Positions 1 through 13,777 of a stretch of 64,000 bases of DNA are shown here, piece by piece. The notes beneath the pieces are model-generated. The model was not told where the DNA came from. It worked only from the letters and a program-made list of their open reading frames with translations, and did no database searches. A program made the translations under genes and the position numbers. The stretch spans positions 23,601,701-23,665,700 of the forward strand of contig NC_092360.1 of NCBI RefSeq assembly GCF_030848805.1, read 5' to 3'. This stretch comes from Temnothorax longispinosus. Its lineage: Eukaryota > Arthropoda > Insecta > Hymenoptera > Formicidae. Each line of letters begins with the position of its first letter. Position 1 is the first letter of the stretch.

Positions 1-1810
1 CCAAATCATTAGCAAAAGCTTGTATCCGTACCCGGCTTATGTTATTATACTCGCACTTGTATCGATTCGCTCTGGATTTCAAGACTGGATATTTAGGTTT
101 TCTAATATTGAATCGCTTAGAAGATTATATGGCTGCGTACGCATCCGTTGGAATCGTATAAGAAATTCGAGCGTAAAATAAAGTCGAGCGTTAATGTTTT
201 ATGCGCTTCCGTGGGGAACGAAAACACCGGGATGCAAAATATTGACCCGCGTATTAGACTTTAATCAGCCGCTTGGAGTGAAAATATTGGCCGACGGCGA
301 TCCGCGCGAAGCATAAAATTAGAAGAGACTTGCGGGCGCGAGCTTTCCGGCGCGGCGTCAGATGAATCGACGAACGGGAATTCGCGTGACGCGATTGAGA
401 GACGCGGGACGCGGGTAGTACGTCCCAAGGGGTAGGACCTCAAACACGCATAATCCGAGCGAAATTACTGCGTGCTGGCGAAAAGCTCCGCGCGTAAGTT
501 TCGAAAGCGGACGAGCCTCTGTGCACGGTCAAATATGTACTCTGGGGTAACCAAACACACCAGTAGTCTTTCACGTGAGCAACGCGCTCACAGCTGTATG
601 TGCTAAAATACCCATGGCAACATACGTCGCGTACAGGCCGCGCTTCGTAAAATGCAGCATTAATCCGGCCGTTCAGCTGGGGGCGCGCGAACCTTATTGC
701 AAAAAAATTTCGTCGGAAAGCATAGGTTAAATATATCAGTATACGTACAAAAATATTATACAGAACGTTTCGAAGTCCTTGCATTTTTCTATGCGACTCA
801 ATTCAGACTTTGGACTCGGCCACAAAAATAAATGATCACGTATCAAAAATAGTTTCTTCTTGACGTTGCTTTAACAGAAATTGTGTTTGACATTTGTGTA
901 TGTCGAAAGTATTGAAAATGGAAAGTTGAAAACTTGCCAGCGATGATGGATTTCCATGAAATTTTTGCTAACGGCAAATCAGCTTCTATCAGCAAATTTG
1001 TCAGCCCTGAAGCTGAAACGATATTCAATAACGACGGCATAGCCTCTATATAAAATAAATCATATTCATAGGGAACATGCTACAAAATATTCGGCCCCAA
1101 TATTTTTCCATTCCCGATATAATAACTTCTAACTCATTTTGCGGCCATTCGTGGTCATATACATGTCGCCGCAATAAAATCATCCTCTGCTTCACTTTGC
1201 ACAGATAAAGTGCTTAATATTTTAATCGTTCGTTTAACGAGTGCGATGCCCGTGAGAATATTTCGCGCTTTGCAACATGTCCAATCAAAATAGTCGATTG
1301 GTTTCTCGGTCGCGAAATAGTCGACTGAATAAATCTGCTCGCGAAACCGTTTTATTCGGCGATTTTATAAATAAATTTTATTGCGCAGACATATGTAATT
1401 CTTGAATATTATATAGAAAACGAGAGCTTATTAATGTGTAACTTGTCTAGTAAAGTTGCTAAAGGCTCATCTCTTGTTTACAGTTATCTTATAATAATTT
1501 GTGCGTGAATTTTCAATTCTTTACCTTTTTCGCATTAACAAATAATAAAAGCTATTGTCTGGAATATTGGCGATAATATTATCTCAATTATATTTAAAAT
1601 ATTATATCTGAAAAGGGGGGGTGTTCTTACAAATTACTCGTTCTGCTACCATCCACGCGACTACGATAAATCACACGACTACGAATTGATAAAGTGCACA
1701 CAAGAGTTTTTGACTTGTTAACGTATTAATAACGTTGTTTTTCTGTAGACTGCATGCATATTTAATATGCCGCATACACATACAACATAAACTTTTTTTT
1801 CACATTACAG
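1..1810 (+). other. Sequence upstream of exon A (end of an upstream intron or 5' region)
   Basis: The strong 3' splice site at 1810 means that the DNA just upstream is intronic, so at least one more exon lies further left, probably outside the window. A somewhat GC-richer stretch at about 290-720 is open on the minus strand by composition only. I saw no coding similarity, promoter or RNA gene here. Confidence 0.6.
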
Positions 1811-1980
1811 TATAATGAACAACAACAGTGTGGAGCAGCCAGATCCGGATAACATAAAGATGTTCGTGGGACAGGTACCTCACGATATGGATGAGAATGA
1901 TCTGAGGATGATGTTTGAGGAATATGGTCGAGTGCATCAGATAAATATCCTGCGGGACAAGATCACCGGCAGTCATAGGG
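1811..1980 (+). CDS. CELF1/2 (bru): Bruno/CELF RNA-binding protein, exon A (N-terminal half of RRM1)
   Basis: This exon encodes the beginning of the first RNA-recognition motif of a Bruno/CELF protein, a family that binds GU-rich RNA and controls splicing, translation and mRNA decay. Reading from the ATG at 1815 gives 55 codons plus one base. Residues 7-15 (EQPDPDNIK) match the conserved lead-in. Residues 16-21 (MFVGQV) are the RNP2 strand. The segment MDENDLRMMFEEYGRVHQIN (25-44) is helix 1 and strand 2, followed by LRDKITG. A pyrimidine-rich tract ending in ACAG (to 1810) is a strong acceptor, and GTGAGT at 1981 is the donor. The ATG has A at -3. No stop lies between the acceptor and the ATG, so an upstream coding exon is possible and the ATG may be internal. 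The wording resembles insect bru2 or arrest more than the CELF3-6/bru3 class; the choice of paralogue is tentative because it rests on recall of family sequences. Confidence 0.9.
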
Positions 1981-2057
1981 GTGAGTCATTGAGTTTCTTT
2001 AAATTTGCGATTACATGCATGCTCAAATCATCCAGTTGCAATAAAATTTTGCATTGA

Positions 2058-5000
2058 ATGAAAGAGTGGTAAAAAGCGCATTTTTTTAATTATTTGTGAT
2101 ATAAAGAACGATTTTTGAATAAATAGTTCTAAATTAACTTTTTAAATAAATCCATCTAACAGATGGAGATAGATTTATTTCTATTTTATTGCTATTTTGC
2201 TCAAGATTTATTAGAGTCTTTAATTATGTGACAGAATTGTATATAAACAAAATGTTATGAATTATGAATGTGTATAATCAAACGTTACAATATATTCTTG
2301 TTAGAAAAATTATAATAAGAATACTTGTAATTTAACAAATATATTTAATCAGCATATTAGCACTTTTTCAATATTCTCTTTTATAAATATGAAAAATACG
2401 TAATATACTCTTCTATATAATTTTAATAAATGATAATTATTGCATTATACTTACATTAACTCTTTTTCGATATATTTTTCTCTGACTTTTTTTCATTTTA
2501 CGTGAATAAATCAATAAGAAAAGCCGGACCTGTACATAACTTTCATTTTGTTATCGACAAATCTTCCAAATCTGTTCAACATTCATAAAACAAAACGGAA
2601 TCGAGCATGAAAATCGGTTTACGCACTTACACTGTCACGAATGTCACGATCATCGACATTTCGAAGTTAACGAAATGGCATGTTGAAATGAATACGCGAA
2701 ATAGTTGTAGAAAGAGAGAAAAAGTCAGGGAAAATAGACGCATTTACGAGGGCATAAAGAACGATAGACCGTGAGACATGATCGTAGATCAAAATTAATT
2801 CCGGATATGTTCGACCCTTAATGATATCACGCGAGAATTGTTCGAGAATTGAATATATTTCATTTTTTATGGAGGATATAGATGGATATCCTGTATTATT
2901 GTTTTCGTACTTCTCGCAGCTAATTGCGATGCGATACTATAATTATGATAAATAATGAGAAATATGTCATGAAAAAGATATAAGAGACGGATTACGCGAA
3001 TAATGCTAATACTATTTGATTATCAAATAATTGGAATTCCGATGCATCTGATTTTTGAAAACCGTTCTTCAAGTTGAATTATACCAATAAATTCACTGAA
3101 TAGGTTAATTCGCCGAAAATCATATTTTCCATTAAACTGATCCCTCAACATTTTCGACGTAATCGAATTTTCAATATAATTGTTGCGCTTTACTATTATT
3201 GATGTAGTCTCGTAATGGAGCGTATCGATAGGTATTATTCCGAATAATTTGGCTTTTTTCAAAATTCCAACTTAATTGCTAAACGGATATAGTATAATTG
3301 AATAATCCTACATGATTGTAATCAATTAATTCTTTATCAAGTGTCACCACAAATTTTCTAAATTGAAACTGTAATTGTAGAAAGTAGATAAACAAATTTA
3401 AGAAATAATAACGGGTGGCACTTCAGGATATAAAACTAAGAATTTTTTAAAGATTTGTAACATGTGTAGTGTAACTAAAAAAAAGTATCGAAGAAAATAT
3501 CTTTGAACAAGATTTTCATGTAGGATTAGTAAGATAATAATATTTGAAGAAAATTACTTTTTATTGTTTCCAACCAACATCCACATCAGATAAAGAAAAT
3601 AAAGAAAGAGAAACGCGAATACAACGATTGATATGTAGTTAGGAACGGTCGCTGCTATAAACCTTCCTCGGTATATCGATCGGAGGGCGAGAGAGCAACC
3701 CCACGAGACTCTCTTATGTCTCCCCACGTCCGAATACAGGCGCGCTTGTAACGTGGCTGTCACTGAAATATGCACGTACTCACTAATAACGAGCCTTAAC
3801 GCTCGCTAAACGTCGTCTGCATCGGTGAAAGTTTGCACAATTACTTTCACTGTACAGATGACTTCAAATTTGCAGCCGATGTGAAAGTCAGGCATTGTGT
3901 GGTAAAACCCGATTGTACATGTTAAGAATATCGATTTCTGTGCGGTCGAAGTTCGCCGTGGATATTACCAAGCATAATTATGATCGAGTCACCGTCGAGT
4001 TTTCTATAATAACGAGCAGAAAAAGAAAAAATATTTTATTGTATCATTCTTGTAACAAATATATAGTAGCTAGAAAACTATACATTTATGATAAATACCT
4101 TCTACTGGAAACTTAGAAAACTACAAATGTATAATAAACTAAATTATATTAATTTTTTTCTAAGTACATTAAATTACATAGATCACAGACAACGGGCAAT
4201 TTAAAAAAATTACTTACTTTAATTAAAAAATTATTAATTATGATATTATTTTTTTATAATTTTTTTACAACTTATAGCAATTGCTTTCTTCCAATTTGAT
4301 TTGTGAATAATATACGTGTAATGTGTGTGTATACAAAATGAGAAAAATAGAAGGAAAGAAGTTTCAAAATTTTATTATACTTCTTATGAAGCTACTTTAT
4401 TTTTTTAATTGTCTAAAATTATTTTTGATTATGCAGAAATTACTTTCCAAAAATTCAATATATCAAACATGGAAGATAAATCAATTGCTAATGTTATCTT
4501 ATTTCGCAGTTCTTGGTAATTTAAACGAATTTTCTTGACGAAGCAGACTTCAGAAATCTTCTGCAGATAAGTAGATCTATATGTAAAATGTACGCGATGC
4601 ACTATCCGAGTCGGAAGGCGCGAAATGTTAGGATTCTGAGAACTTCCGGAATAATTAATGTGGGCGAATTGTAAACGTCATGCGCACCTGCAAAATTGAT
4701 GGCGGCAGGCAGTACAACTGGGATGAAATTCGTTCCCCATTGTGAAAATTTAACTTGATTACCATGACGTAATGGTGAATTAATGTCCCGCTCGCGGGCC
4801 GTTTGTTTAATGCACCGCATTTTAGATTCGAAATCTCTGTCAACGTGGAGTTTCAATTCTACAATAAAACGAGCTAATTACTGTTTCCCAATTAACTTTT
4901 AGTTGACAATGTCATGTTAGGCAATCTCCTCATCGCCTTCCTCGTCTCAAATTAAAATCGATTTTATAATATTTTAAAATGAACCGATTACCACACTTTT

Positions 5001-6430
5001 TATCAGTTTAATAAGTGGTCATAAGTGGCGTTCTGTAAAATCTCATTTGTAAGCATTGAATACACACACGTACACAATCGGTATAAATTAGTAACTTAAG
5101 TAAAATGCATACCGGAATAATAACACTCGACATGGGGTGAGCTGGCTTGTCTGTCGCTGGCCAAACAGCGAGTCAGAAGGTAAATTCCACAGTGCATCGA
5201 GGCGTTTTATCTCGACGGTAGAAATAAAACGCTAAAATTTCCAGAAATTCTATATTAATTAAGCTGCGGAGTTGAGCTTGGCATAAGCTCTACTAAAAAT
5301 TAACAAGGGGTACTTGTGGAATATATTTGATTTACGCCAGGATAAATTTGAAGTTTAAATTATTCACAGGAATACTCGTAATTTCACATAATGAAAAAAA
5401 TTTCTTCAGCATTGATAATTACAATACTTTAATCTGTTTCTCATTTATTTAATTTTAGACGCTTCCATAAAACCAGACTTAATATAATTAACTCTATTAT
5501 TTCGATAAGGTATTTTTCGTTGAAGTTAAATATAAAAAGCATAAAATGCAGCATAATGTGATCACTAAAGGCACTTCTTTGATATTCTATTTTTAATTAA
5601 TCAAATTACTTTGAAATTAAACGTATGTAAATTCGATGATATATTCTTTATTGGTGAACAAGTTTATGATATAGTTTACAATATACAGACATTTTAAGCA
5701 AAATTATTTACTAAGCGAAAGTAACTACCAGCGAAAGTTTTGAAATATTCTTTTCCGATTGACTTTTATACCAATTTCGCGATTACTTGATTTAGCGATC
5801 TATCGAGTAGAAAAAGAGTTGACTTAATAGATTTCTTACCTTTGACTCTTTATTTTAAAAAAATTTTTAAGTAAATTGTCTAACAATAAGAGAATGATAT
5901 AAATATATATATGTATATATGCACACCGTACATGATAATTATTGGCACAGCGCTTGTATGCAAGTAGAACGGGTTGAACGGAATAGAAAAGTGCTCTCTC
6001 ATTTTGTGATAGAGCACTTCATCGGCGTGATTGCAAGCGCATGAAGAAGAAAAGCCAACTTTTCGTCGATTACAGTTGCTACGCATATGGTGAAACATTG
6101 GGAGGAACGTGCAGTTTAGCAACGGCAGTTTGCAATAATGCGTAATGTTGGCTGTCTTTTGCCGCTGAACACGGGATTCCGTACACCAGATATGCATACT
6201 GACATTCACAGATCTTTATTAATCAATTTCTCATTAATTATTGCGAAAATCGTAAAATGATAGAGAAAACTACTCACTATAAGTTTAACCCGCTCTAACC
6301 TGCACACAAGCGCTGTAATTTTTCTAATTTATGGCCCTGTGATTATACTGATCATTAAGGGGCTTCTATTGCAATATGCATATTAAGGTAAGCTAATCTC
6401 ATCACAAAGTAACTTTACCGGGCATTTACA
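2058..6430. other. AT-rich intronic DNA, nothing recognised
   Basis: This stretch is AT-rich and full of stop codons on both strands. Short GC-richer patches occur near 3660-3980, 4600-4860 and 5930-6190. None gives a protein, RNA gene or repeat family that I recognise. Confidence 0.5.
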
Positions 6431-6432
6431 TA

Positions 6433-7460
6433 ATTAATTCGGGTATTATCATATTAATTCGGGTATGTCCACCATCGAAATACGAGATTTATGCGAAACA
6501 GATAAAATGGCGGCCGAAGTCATCTGCTTTGAAATCAATATTGCCAAAGTGAGCAATCTATGGAATGTTCAATTTGGTGAGTCAATAGGAGACAGCGAAC
6601 TCGCGGCAAACTCCTTTTATGCCCGATTAAAACAAGTGCGGAACCGTGTTCGCAATGAAGATCTTCGAGATTGCCATCGTAGCCAATATATCGGAATCCC
6701 GAAAGTGTCCGACTGCGCGCCGCTTCTTGTCGCAAAGTAGCGGAATTCGATACCTCGCTACTTTGTGAGACACGATATGGGAACGACAAGGACGACAATA
6801 GGATTCTCTGCAAACAGGAAGGACGGGACTGCTGTCTCCTGTCGCACAATTTTCCGCGTGGAATTCCGTTGCTTCCGCCCGGCGAAAAGACGTCGGGAAA
6901 TGTTTTAGTTAAATTAACAGAGCTCGCGCGCGGCGATGTTTCCCTGTGTCGATTGCGAATTCCTCTTCGACAAGCTTCCTGTTATTGTGTGGATATATAC
7001 AGTATCGTTGCGAGGCGGCGTTTGTCTCTTCTCTCGCATCTTCGTTTCTAAAATCTTCTCGCACACTCCGGAATACTCTACGCGCGAATCGCTCGGAGAA
7101 TTTGTTTGTCTTAAACGGAAACGCGAATCGACCTTTCGCTGCTCGTTACGCCCGTAGAAGTACACTCTGCTATTAATCACACGGTCCTATTAATCGTCCT
7201 TAAAGTCGTGCCATGCTCGCGTCACCTTGCTCTTTCACGCTGAAGAAAGCCGAACTTCGTCGACGTTACTATCTTTAACGGTCGCTATAAAGATCGGCTC
7301 TACTATTTGTCAGTCATGTATAGTGCCTGGAAATAGCTCGAGAAAATCGATACCCTTCTTAAAGGCTATATACCAAGTGTACTTTATTCTAATCGTCGCG
7401 CGTTCACTAATCGATTTCTCTTGTAAAAGTATTTTGATAAATGCACACGTGCAGTAATCT
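6433..7460. other. GC-richer intronic island with short direct repeat; no gene recognised
   Basis: It begins with two copies of TTAATTCGGGTAT (about 6435 and 6454) separated by a short spacer. Between 6465 and 7450 the sequence is richer in GC and CpG than its surroundings and open in several frames on both strands, including a 91-codon + frame at 6465-6740. None of these frames resembles a known protein. Opening in many frames at once points to composition, not to coding. Confidence 0.4.
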
Positions 7461-7765
7461 TCAAACATGCACGCAACAATTGTAATATCTATCTGTCTTT
7501 TTTTACTAATTTGAATATTTTCCTGTAAAAATTTTATATAGCAATATTTGTAGATTTATCTTTTTATTCCTTGAATTTCTAACGATAATATGTTATGCCC
7601 GAACTCCGGGATTCTTTTATTTCGAGAAAGATGTCAAATAGGAATAGAAAAATATGGAAGGACAGTCATCTTTTCGCAGTATACACATTGAGATGCGTGC
7701 TCCGAGACGAATTCTATTATACATGCAAGCTTCCGGATGTCAACGTCCCGATAGGATGATATAAT

Positions 7766-7973
7766 CACTGCAAATCCAAGTGTGTTATTTTAACTAAAGC
7801 TCTTTTTACACATTTCTTGCCGTTCTAAATGACGTCATTTAACACGGTTGAACGTATTAATATGATTAAACGTGTTAATTTAACACGCAACAAAACATGT
7901 AAAACGAGCTTCAGTCAAATGTGTCATTTTAAACGTTTATACGTGTAGAAATAACACACTTGGATTTACAGTG
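7766..7973 (+). mobile_element. MITE, copy 1 (CACTG...CAGTG termini, ~208 bp)
   Basis: The element starts CACTGCAAATCCAAGTGTG and ends with the inverse of the same sequence, giving terminal inverted repeats of about 25 bp (one mismatch in the first part). It has no coding capacity, and the interior is AT-rich with repeated AACACG/CGTGTTA words. A second copy lies in reverse orientation at 30132-30337 and is nearly identical along its whole length. The centre holds the perfect palindrome AATGACGTCATT (7828-7839). The CACTG/CAGTG ends would fit a hAT-like or related cut-and-paste family, but no target-site duplication is clear, so the superfamily is unassigned. Confidence 0.88.
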
Positions 7974-8159
7974 ATGTCTTTTGTGAGCGATGCGTTAGTC
8001 GGACCTTCATTCGGGTAGAGAAACTTAATAGAGCTATAGCGGAAAACTGAGGTCGAGATCTTTTAAATTATTGACAATATTTTATCATAAGTAATATAGT
8101 TCTATTTATACAAACTTTACAAACAAAGTTCTATTAATATAAATGTTGGAAATAATAAT

Positions 8160-10530
8160 AAAATAATAATAGATTAATAATATAGGTTGATGCTTAAAAC
8201 GCATGTGAATATAGGTACATGTATATATAAATGTATGAACATTTGTGTATGTAAATTATCCGCGAGTGTACAGAAAGATACGGAGGTCGGATAGAATAAT
8301 CGATGGGATAGACTTTATTTTTAATGTTAATATTCTATCCGATTTATAAACATTTATTTACAATTTACAAACATAAATTGTTAAAAAGTGAGACAAAAGG
8401 AATTAAAAATTAAACGCATGTGTGTGTTGTGTGTGTATGGGCACAGTAAAAAGTGTGGTGGCCGCGTGTGCGCCTACCAAACGGCAGCCCGGCATCACAT
8501 TAATCAGCTGCGGGCGAATGCGCTTTCTCGCATCGACTAAAGTTCTGTTGTCGCATCGACTGAAGTTTATAAACAAATTCAGCAAAAGTACTCATCGGCC
8601 TGCAGTCGACGTTGTAACGAAAAGTCGAATTGGGCACATATTATAGTCGTGGAGTAACTATACGACTTGCAGAGAGCCGCAAATGGTTTTTTGGGGTAAC
8701 ATCACATCTTTACACACATACACACACACGCCACCACAATAACAGCTAACTCTAAAAAAGATTTATTCGATTTCCTCTAACATGTGGAATAAACAAACAT
8801 GCGAATTTCTTAACCTATTTAAGTACGAGATTTTCTTCGCAGTATTCGCGTCCGCTTATTTATTTGATTTTGATCATACTCTTATTTACATACTTGCGTC
8901 TCCACAACAGCTCGAAAATTTTCATTTTTTTCAATTTTATTTTATGAACTACGTTTGATGGCACATCGGGTTTGTCCAGTGCTTGGAAGTGATTGTCTGG
9001 TCATTCTTGCGATATAAGTCCTTAGCGGTCGGATAGGTTGTCGCATAGTCTGATGTTGATGGTAGATTAGTTGGGTCTCTTCGATTTTATTACTTTAAAT
9101 AGTTTTACAAAGAATCGGATATAAGATGGTACCCTAAGTAAATAATGATAGATGGATATAAAAAAGAACTAAAGACTGACTGATTGACGATTGACACTAA
9201 ATTGCGGTAACTGGCTTTTTTTTTAAATAAAAACACGATTGAAGATTAGTAAAGAAGAACGTAATTAATAAAAGAAATGTAACTGATCGACTGAAAAACG
9301 GATATACGAGTAAACGAATGAAGACTGAACGAAGGATAGAAAATAACTGACACGAATTCTCGTGAATTTTCTTGAAGTCGCAGTTTATGTACAGATTTCT
9401 GGGAGTGGATTGTGGAATTGTCAGATTTTCCAAGTTCTTCGCAAATTTTATTTCCGTTGAGTTTTCATAAAATACAGAAGAATAAAAAAAAAAGGAAAGA
9501 TATTACTGGGATCATGGATCATAAATACTCTACTGATCTAGCAATTGTTATAATATATTCGGTTTTTCCTTTTATTATATTGCTATAGGAAATTAAGCTA
9601 TCGATATTTCATAAAAGGTAGAATCTTCAGGACATAATAATAGTCAGAGACAAATGGAAATAGTAAATAATCCAAACGCACATAGCCATAACTTTGAAGG
9701 TTAAAAATTGAATTTTACAGAACAAATTCCTTTAGTTCATCTGTTTTCGCATTATCTTCTTTTGAACAATATCGCCATAAATCCTTTATTTTCCGCCTAA
9801 TGGTTATTTTCTCATGTCTCTTTGTCTTCGAACTTTTCCAAAGGCCACCGAAATCGTGAAGAACGCAGGAGTCGTCGTACACTGTGCACTTCAGGATTAC
9901 GCGAGAAACTTTAAACGAAACTCTGGCACGGAAGTATCGCAAAGCTGCTTCCGAGCGTGCTTGTGTTCCAACACGATCAAGCCGGATTCAAGGTAGTTGT
10001 TGGTTCTTTTCGCAGGAGAGTAACGGACTTTTCGAAGACAGATAAATTTTTGAAGTCCCATAACGGCACCGCCGAGCTGATAACTGAGTATGTCGTATAT
10101 ATCGCGAGTCAAAAAGCTTTAGATAATTGCACAGGGATTTCAAAGCGTGAGGATACCATGTCATTTTTCTCAAAATATCAAAGGAAATCGTATTGAACAC
10201 ACGAAATGCACTTTTCTACAATAGGATTAAAGAATTTTCACGTTTCAGAGATAGTATAGAAAAGTATTTAAATCAAGTCCAGTTGCAAAAATATGACAAA
10301 TAAAAAATTATTTTGATTAACTGATCAACAGCTGCAATTTTGTTCAGCAACATAAATCATTCGTTAGCTTCAAATTGATATTTTCGATATTTCCGTTACT
10401 AACTATCTTAGCTTGATAGATAGTTTCAGAAATCTCCTTTTACTTCAAGTAAAATTGCTTTTAGCAATGCAATCCAATTTCACTTTGCGCGATGCATGAG
10501 CATGAAAAAGTGTGATCTCTAACGATTGAT
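8160..10530. other. AT-rich intronic DNA with a TG/CA microsatellite patch
   Basis: This is mostly AT-rich. A degenerate TG-rich patch lies at 8417-8440 and a CA-rich patch at 8709-8730. A slightly GC-richer interval at about 8450-8640 is open on both strands. No gene or known repeat was recognised. Confidence 0.45.
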
Positions 10531-10539
10531 GCAACTTAT

Positions 10540-10860
10540 CCCCCGCTACGTTCTATCTTTGCCCACGAGTTCGCGGTGCCGAAATTAATTGCGGTGGCGG
10601 ATCGACGATACCTACTGATGACACCACCGGAAACAGCTCTAATTAATTGGCAAACTGCTCTTGCGCCAAGAACTGGCACGTGCTTCCAGTCGGCAAACGG
10701 CACTTGCTTAGTATTTCCGACGCCCGCTCGTCGATCACTCAGCCTTAATGACGCCTTCTGCCCTTTGTTCATCCCTCGAGCTGGATCCCACTCGGCATTC
10801 CATCCGTGCTGCAAGTGCGTGTAAATACAAAGACCGGCTGGTAAATCTCGCGCGAATTAA
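10540..10860. other. GC-richer island, open on both strands, no gene recognised
   Basis: About 300 bp of balanced base composition stand out from AT-rich flanks. Both strands are open for 80-90 codons, but the products look arbitrary and there are no convincing splice sites. It could be a regulatory or ultraconserved-type segment; this cannot be judged without alignment to other species. Confidence 0.35.
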
Positions 10861-12072
10861 TCTTCGTGACGTGCATCTCTAGAATACTCTCACTATTCTT
10901 TTAACGCTTAAAAGACACAAATATATGTCAAGTTGCTATAGGTCAGGATATCGATTTTTAATCTAAATTGTAGAATTTCAATCGTCAGTTTTTCAAAATC
11001 GATTATTTCCGCAAATTGGTAAATCTTACTTTTAATCTGTTCTCATAATTTGTTTAGAAATATCACAATTTTATACAGGATATATAGGAAGTATTCTTTT
11101 TATATTTCTATATCTATTGACAAAAATTATAATTGATTTTTTTATAACAGACATAACAAAGGGGAATTTTTATTTTATTTCAACAGTTTACCTTTTATAA
11201 GAAAAAAAAAGGAATCTGTAACACGCGTTTCAAATATCTCATTATTTTTTCCCTTTCATTTATTTTCTGCGAATCACGAAAATGCCAACTAACTGGGATG
11301 ATAAAAACACGAAAGGTGGGCAAAACGAACTGCTTTAATTTAAAGTTGCGTACGGGATTTGGGACTTTTACTTTTCGAGTTACCCCCAACGACGAGGGCG
11401 GTTCTCCCCTACGGAATCCTCCTGCCGCGAACTCGTTACGTTTTCGTCGTAGGGAATTACGCGACTTTGACTAAAGCCAGTTAAAGTCTCATCGGAGTTG
11501 CGACTAAACGGCTCCTGATCCCCGTAATCTTGTGGAACTCATGGCATCGGCCACTACCGGGCGCAGTTTCAAAATTTCATTGATAAATGTCGACATTGTT
11601 AACAGATAACGTTTCTTGAAACGTACTTTCGCAAAGCAAAGCGATTATTAAATTAATTCTTTAATTTCAATTCAGTCATTGCAATTACCATCATGCATGC
11701 ATATATTCTTGTAAGTTTAGTTAAAATATTTTCTATTATCTGTATTCATTAACATTTTTCTAAATCTAAACTATTAAAAGTTGCAATTATTGAGAAAAAA
11801 TTTTAATAAGAATTTTGCATACTATATTTTTGTAAGAAGCAGATTAAATTAAAAAAAAAATGTTACAAAATAATATCTATTTATATAGTCAGAAAAATAC
11901 GTGTTATTAACAAAGCTTTTATGTTTATTATATCTCTAACGTGGCCGTGACACTTTATAAATTACATTTGTCAACTAATATCAAATGTAGCTAGTGACAA
12001 TCTTTTTATATTACATCCATTGAACGCAAGAATTTATGCTTAACAATAAATACGGCATGGTAAAAGTTTTGG

Positions 12073-12555
12073 CTAGCAGCCAGGATTACAAGGAGCATTG
12101 CGAAGTTTAATTTCTCGAATCCTCGTCGAAAGTCTCATTTCTTCTTGCTTTGCGTTTGTACTTTTCTCCTCTTTCTTCCGTCTTCCGAGTTCCGTTACGC
12201 TCTTAACTTCCGTTTCGTCCTCTTCCCTCCTTCCCACCGTTTCGCTTCTTTTCCACCTCCTTGCATCTCTTTGTTCTCGAATATAGGACCGCGGGAATTT
12301 CTCGCTTCTCTTGCCATTACGCCGTGGCAAAACTGCCATCGATTGCGCAAATATTTGAGCGCTTCTGCGAGGGCAGACAGGAGAGAAGAGAGAAAGAGAG
12401 AGAAGTGCTAGAGTGCAATGTAACCGTATTTCGGCTGATTCTGAAAGTAAGTCGGGTAAATTTGCACGGAGCTTATCTAACCACGGCAGGTGTCGACTGC
12501 CTTCGAGACTTCGAGATATTCGGCTACGGTTAGGACACCATATAGTTCCGACCAT
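12073..12555. other. GC-richer island with pyrimidine-rich plus strand
   Basis: From about 12110 to 12290 the + strand is strongly C/T-rich. From about 12370 to 12410 it becomes purine-rich (GAGAGAAGAGAGAAAGAG). A 160-codon minus-strand frame spans the island, but its product is dominated by R, E, K and S from the biased composition and matches nothing I know. I treat it as non-coding. Confidence 0.4.
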
Positions 12556-13743
12556 TACGCATATTTAACGAAGAATCATAACACGTTGGTTCGTTGTATT
12601 CAATTTTCGACTATATTGACATAGAATTTCTAGATATAGACACTCAATCGAATTTTTCGATTAAAGAAGCTTTTATATTGAACATAAAAGTCATCTAAAA
12701 TTTAATAATTATAAAATATGTTTAACATTTGCATGCAAATTTTTAATTTCCTCTTTATGGCATTTAAAAATGCAACATTTTCTCTCAATATATCTAAATA
12801 TGTAAAACTTTATATCATTAGCAAAGATTGCAGTGTGAAATAGAATTGCACTTAGAAGTTGCGCTATTTTGTATTCCATTTTTTTTTTAATTTTCTTTTA
12901 TTTTTACTTTTTCTTATGTAGTGTAAAACCTATAATAGATGTGTACATGTATTTTGACGAAATAATATAGGTACTCGTTAACTTGAAAATAATAATATTT
13001 TGTATATTTTATGTTGAAATTATTTAAACTGCTTTCTATAAAAAGGAAGAAATTTCAATATAAAAGATAGGTTTTGTTATACTATATAAAATTGTTTATT
13101 CGGAATGCTTTATTATTTGAAAAATTACACTGGAACAGAGGAAATCTATTAAAAAGGGAATTTTATTTTATTATTTTAACAAAATTAAGAGTATACCACA
13201 ATGTTCCTTCCAGCTTTTTATACGGAGAATTTTTTCTTCCTCATAAAAATGCAGAAGCTATATTTTTCTATTTACCGATTCAAATATATTCCGATAAAGA
13301 TTGTACTGCGTGCGCGCACACACCATGTTTCTCTCGATCCACAAAGAGAACCATTGGATACAATGGCTTGGAACGGATCCCAATATTATCTCCCATTATG
13401 ACGTACATCGGAATCTTCCGGGCAATAAGATCTCTTTCTGAATTTATGAGAGCACACTTGTAACGGTGACCGGCGTAACAAATCGCGTCGATTTATCACG
13501 TGTTTTTCGCCTGGTCAAGTTTGGCCCTATCTATGTACCAGATATAAATACAAACACTACTACACGCACGGGTAACAGCCCGTCCGACAAAATCTAACTC
13601 ACCACAAAGCGTTAAATCGCGCTGCGTTTGTTTTTCCTGGTCAGAATAACATGTCGAAGAGGTCGCAAATATATGTATTTCTGTCACAGCGTGTGTCATC
13701 GTCATGTTTCGTCAATTTGAAATTCGAATCAAACGCTAACAAT

Positions 13744-13777
13744 CTATATTTGAAATGATGCTATATTTGAAATGATG
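13744..13777 (+). repeat. 17-nt tandem duplication
   Basis: Two perfect adjacent copies of CTATATTTGAAATGATG. Confidence 0.9.

Noticed and set aside
2023..2057. Extension of exon A to the stop at 2057
   Set aside because: Residues after SHRG are intron-encoded; the GTGAGT donor at 1981 and in-frame joining to exon B explain the gene better.
12073..12555. 160-codon minus-strand open frame
   Set aside because: Overlapping frames on the opposite strand are open too; the product is R/E/K/S-rich from biased composition and matches no family I know.
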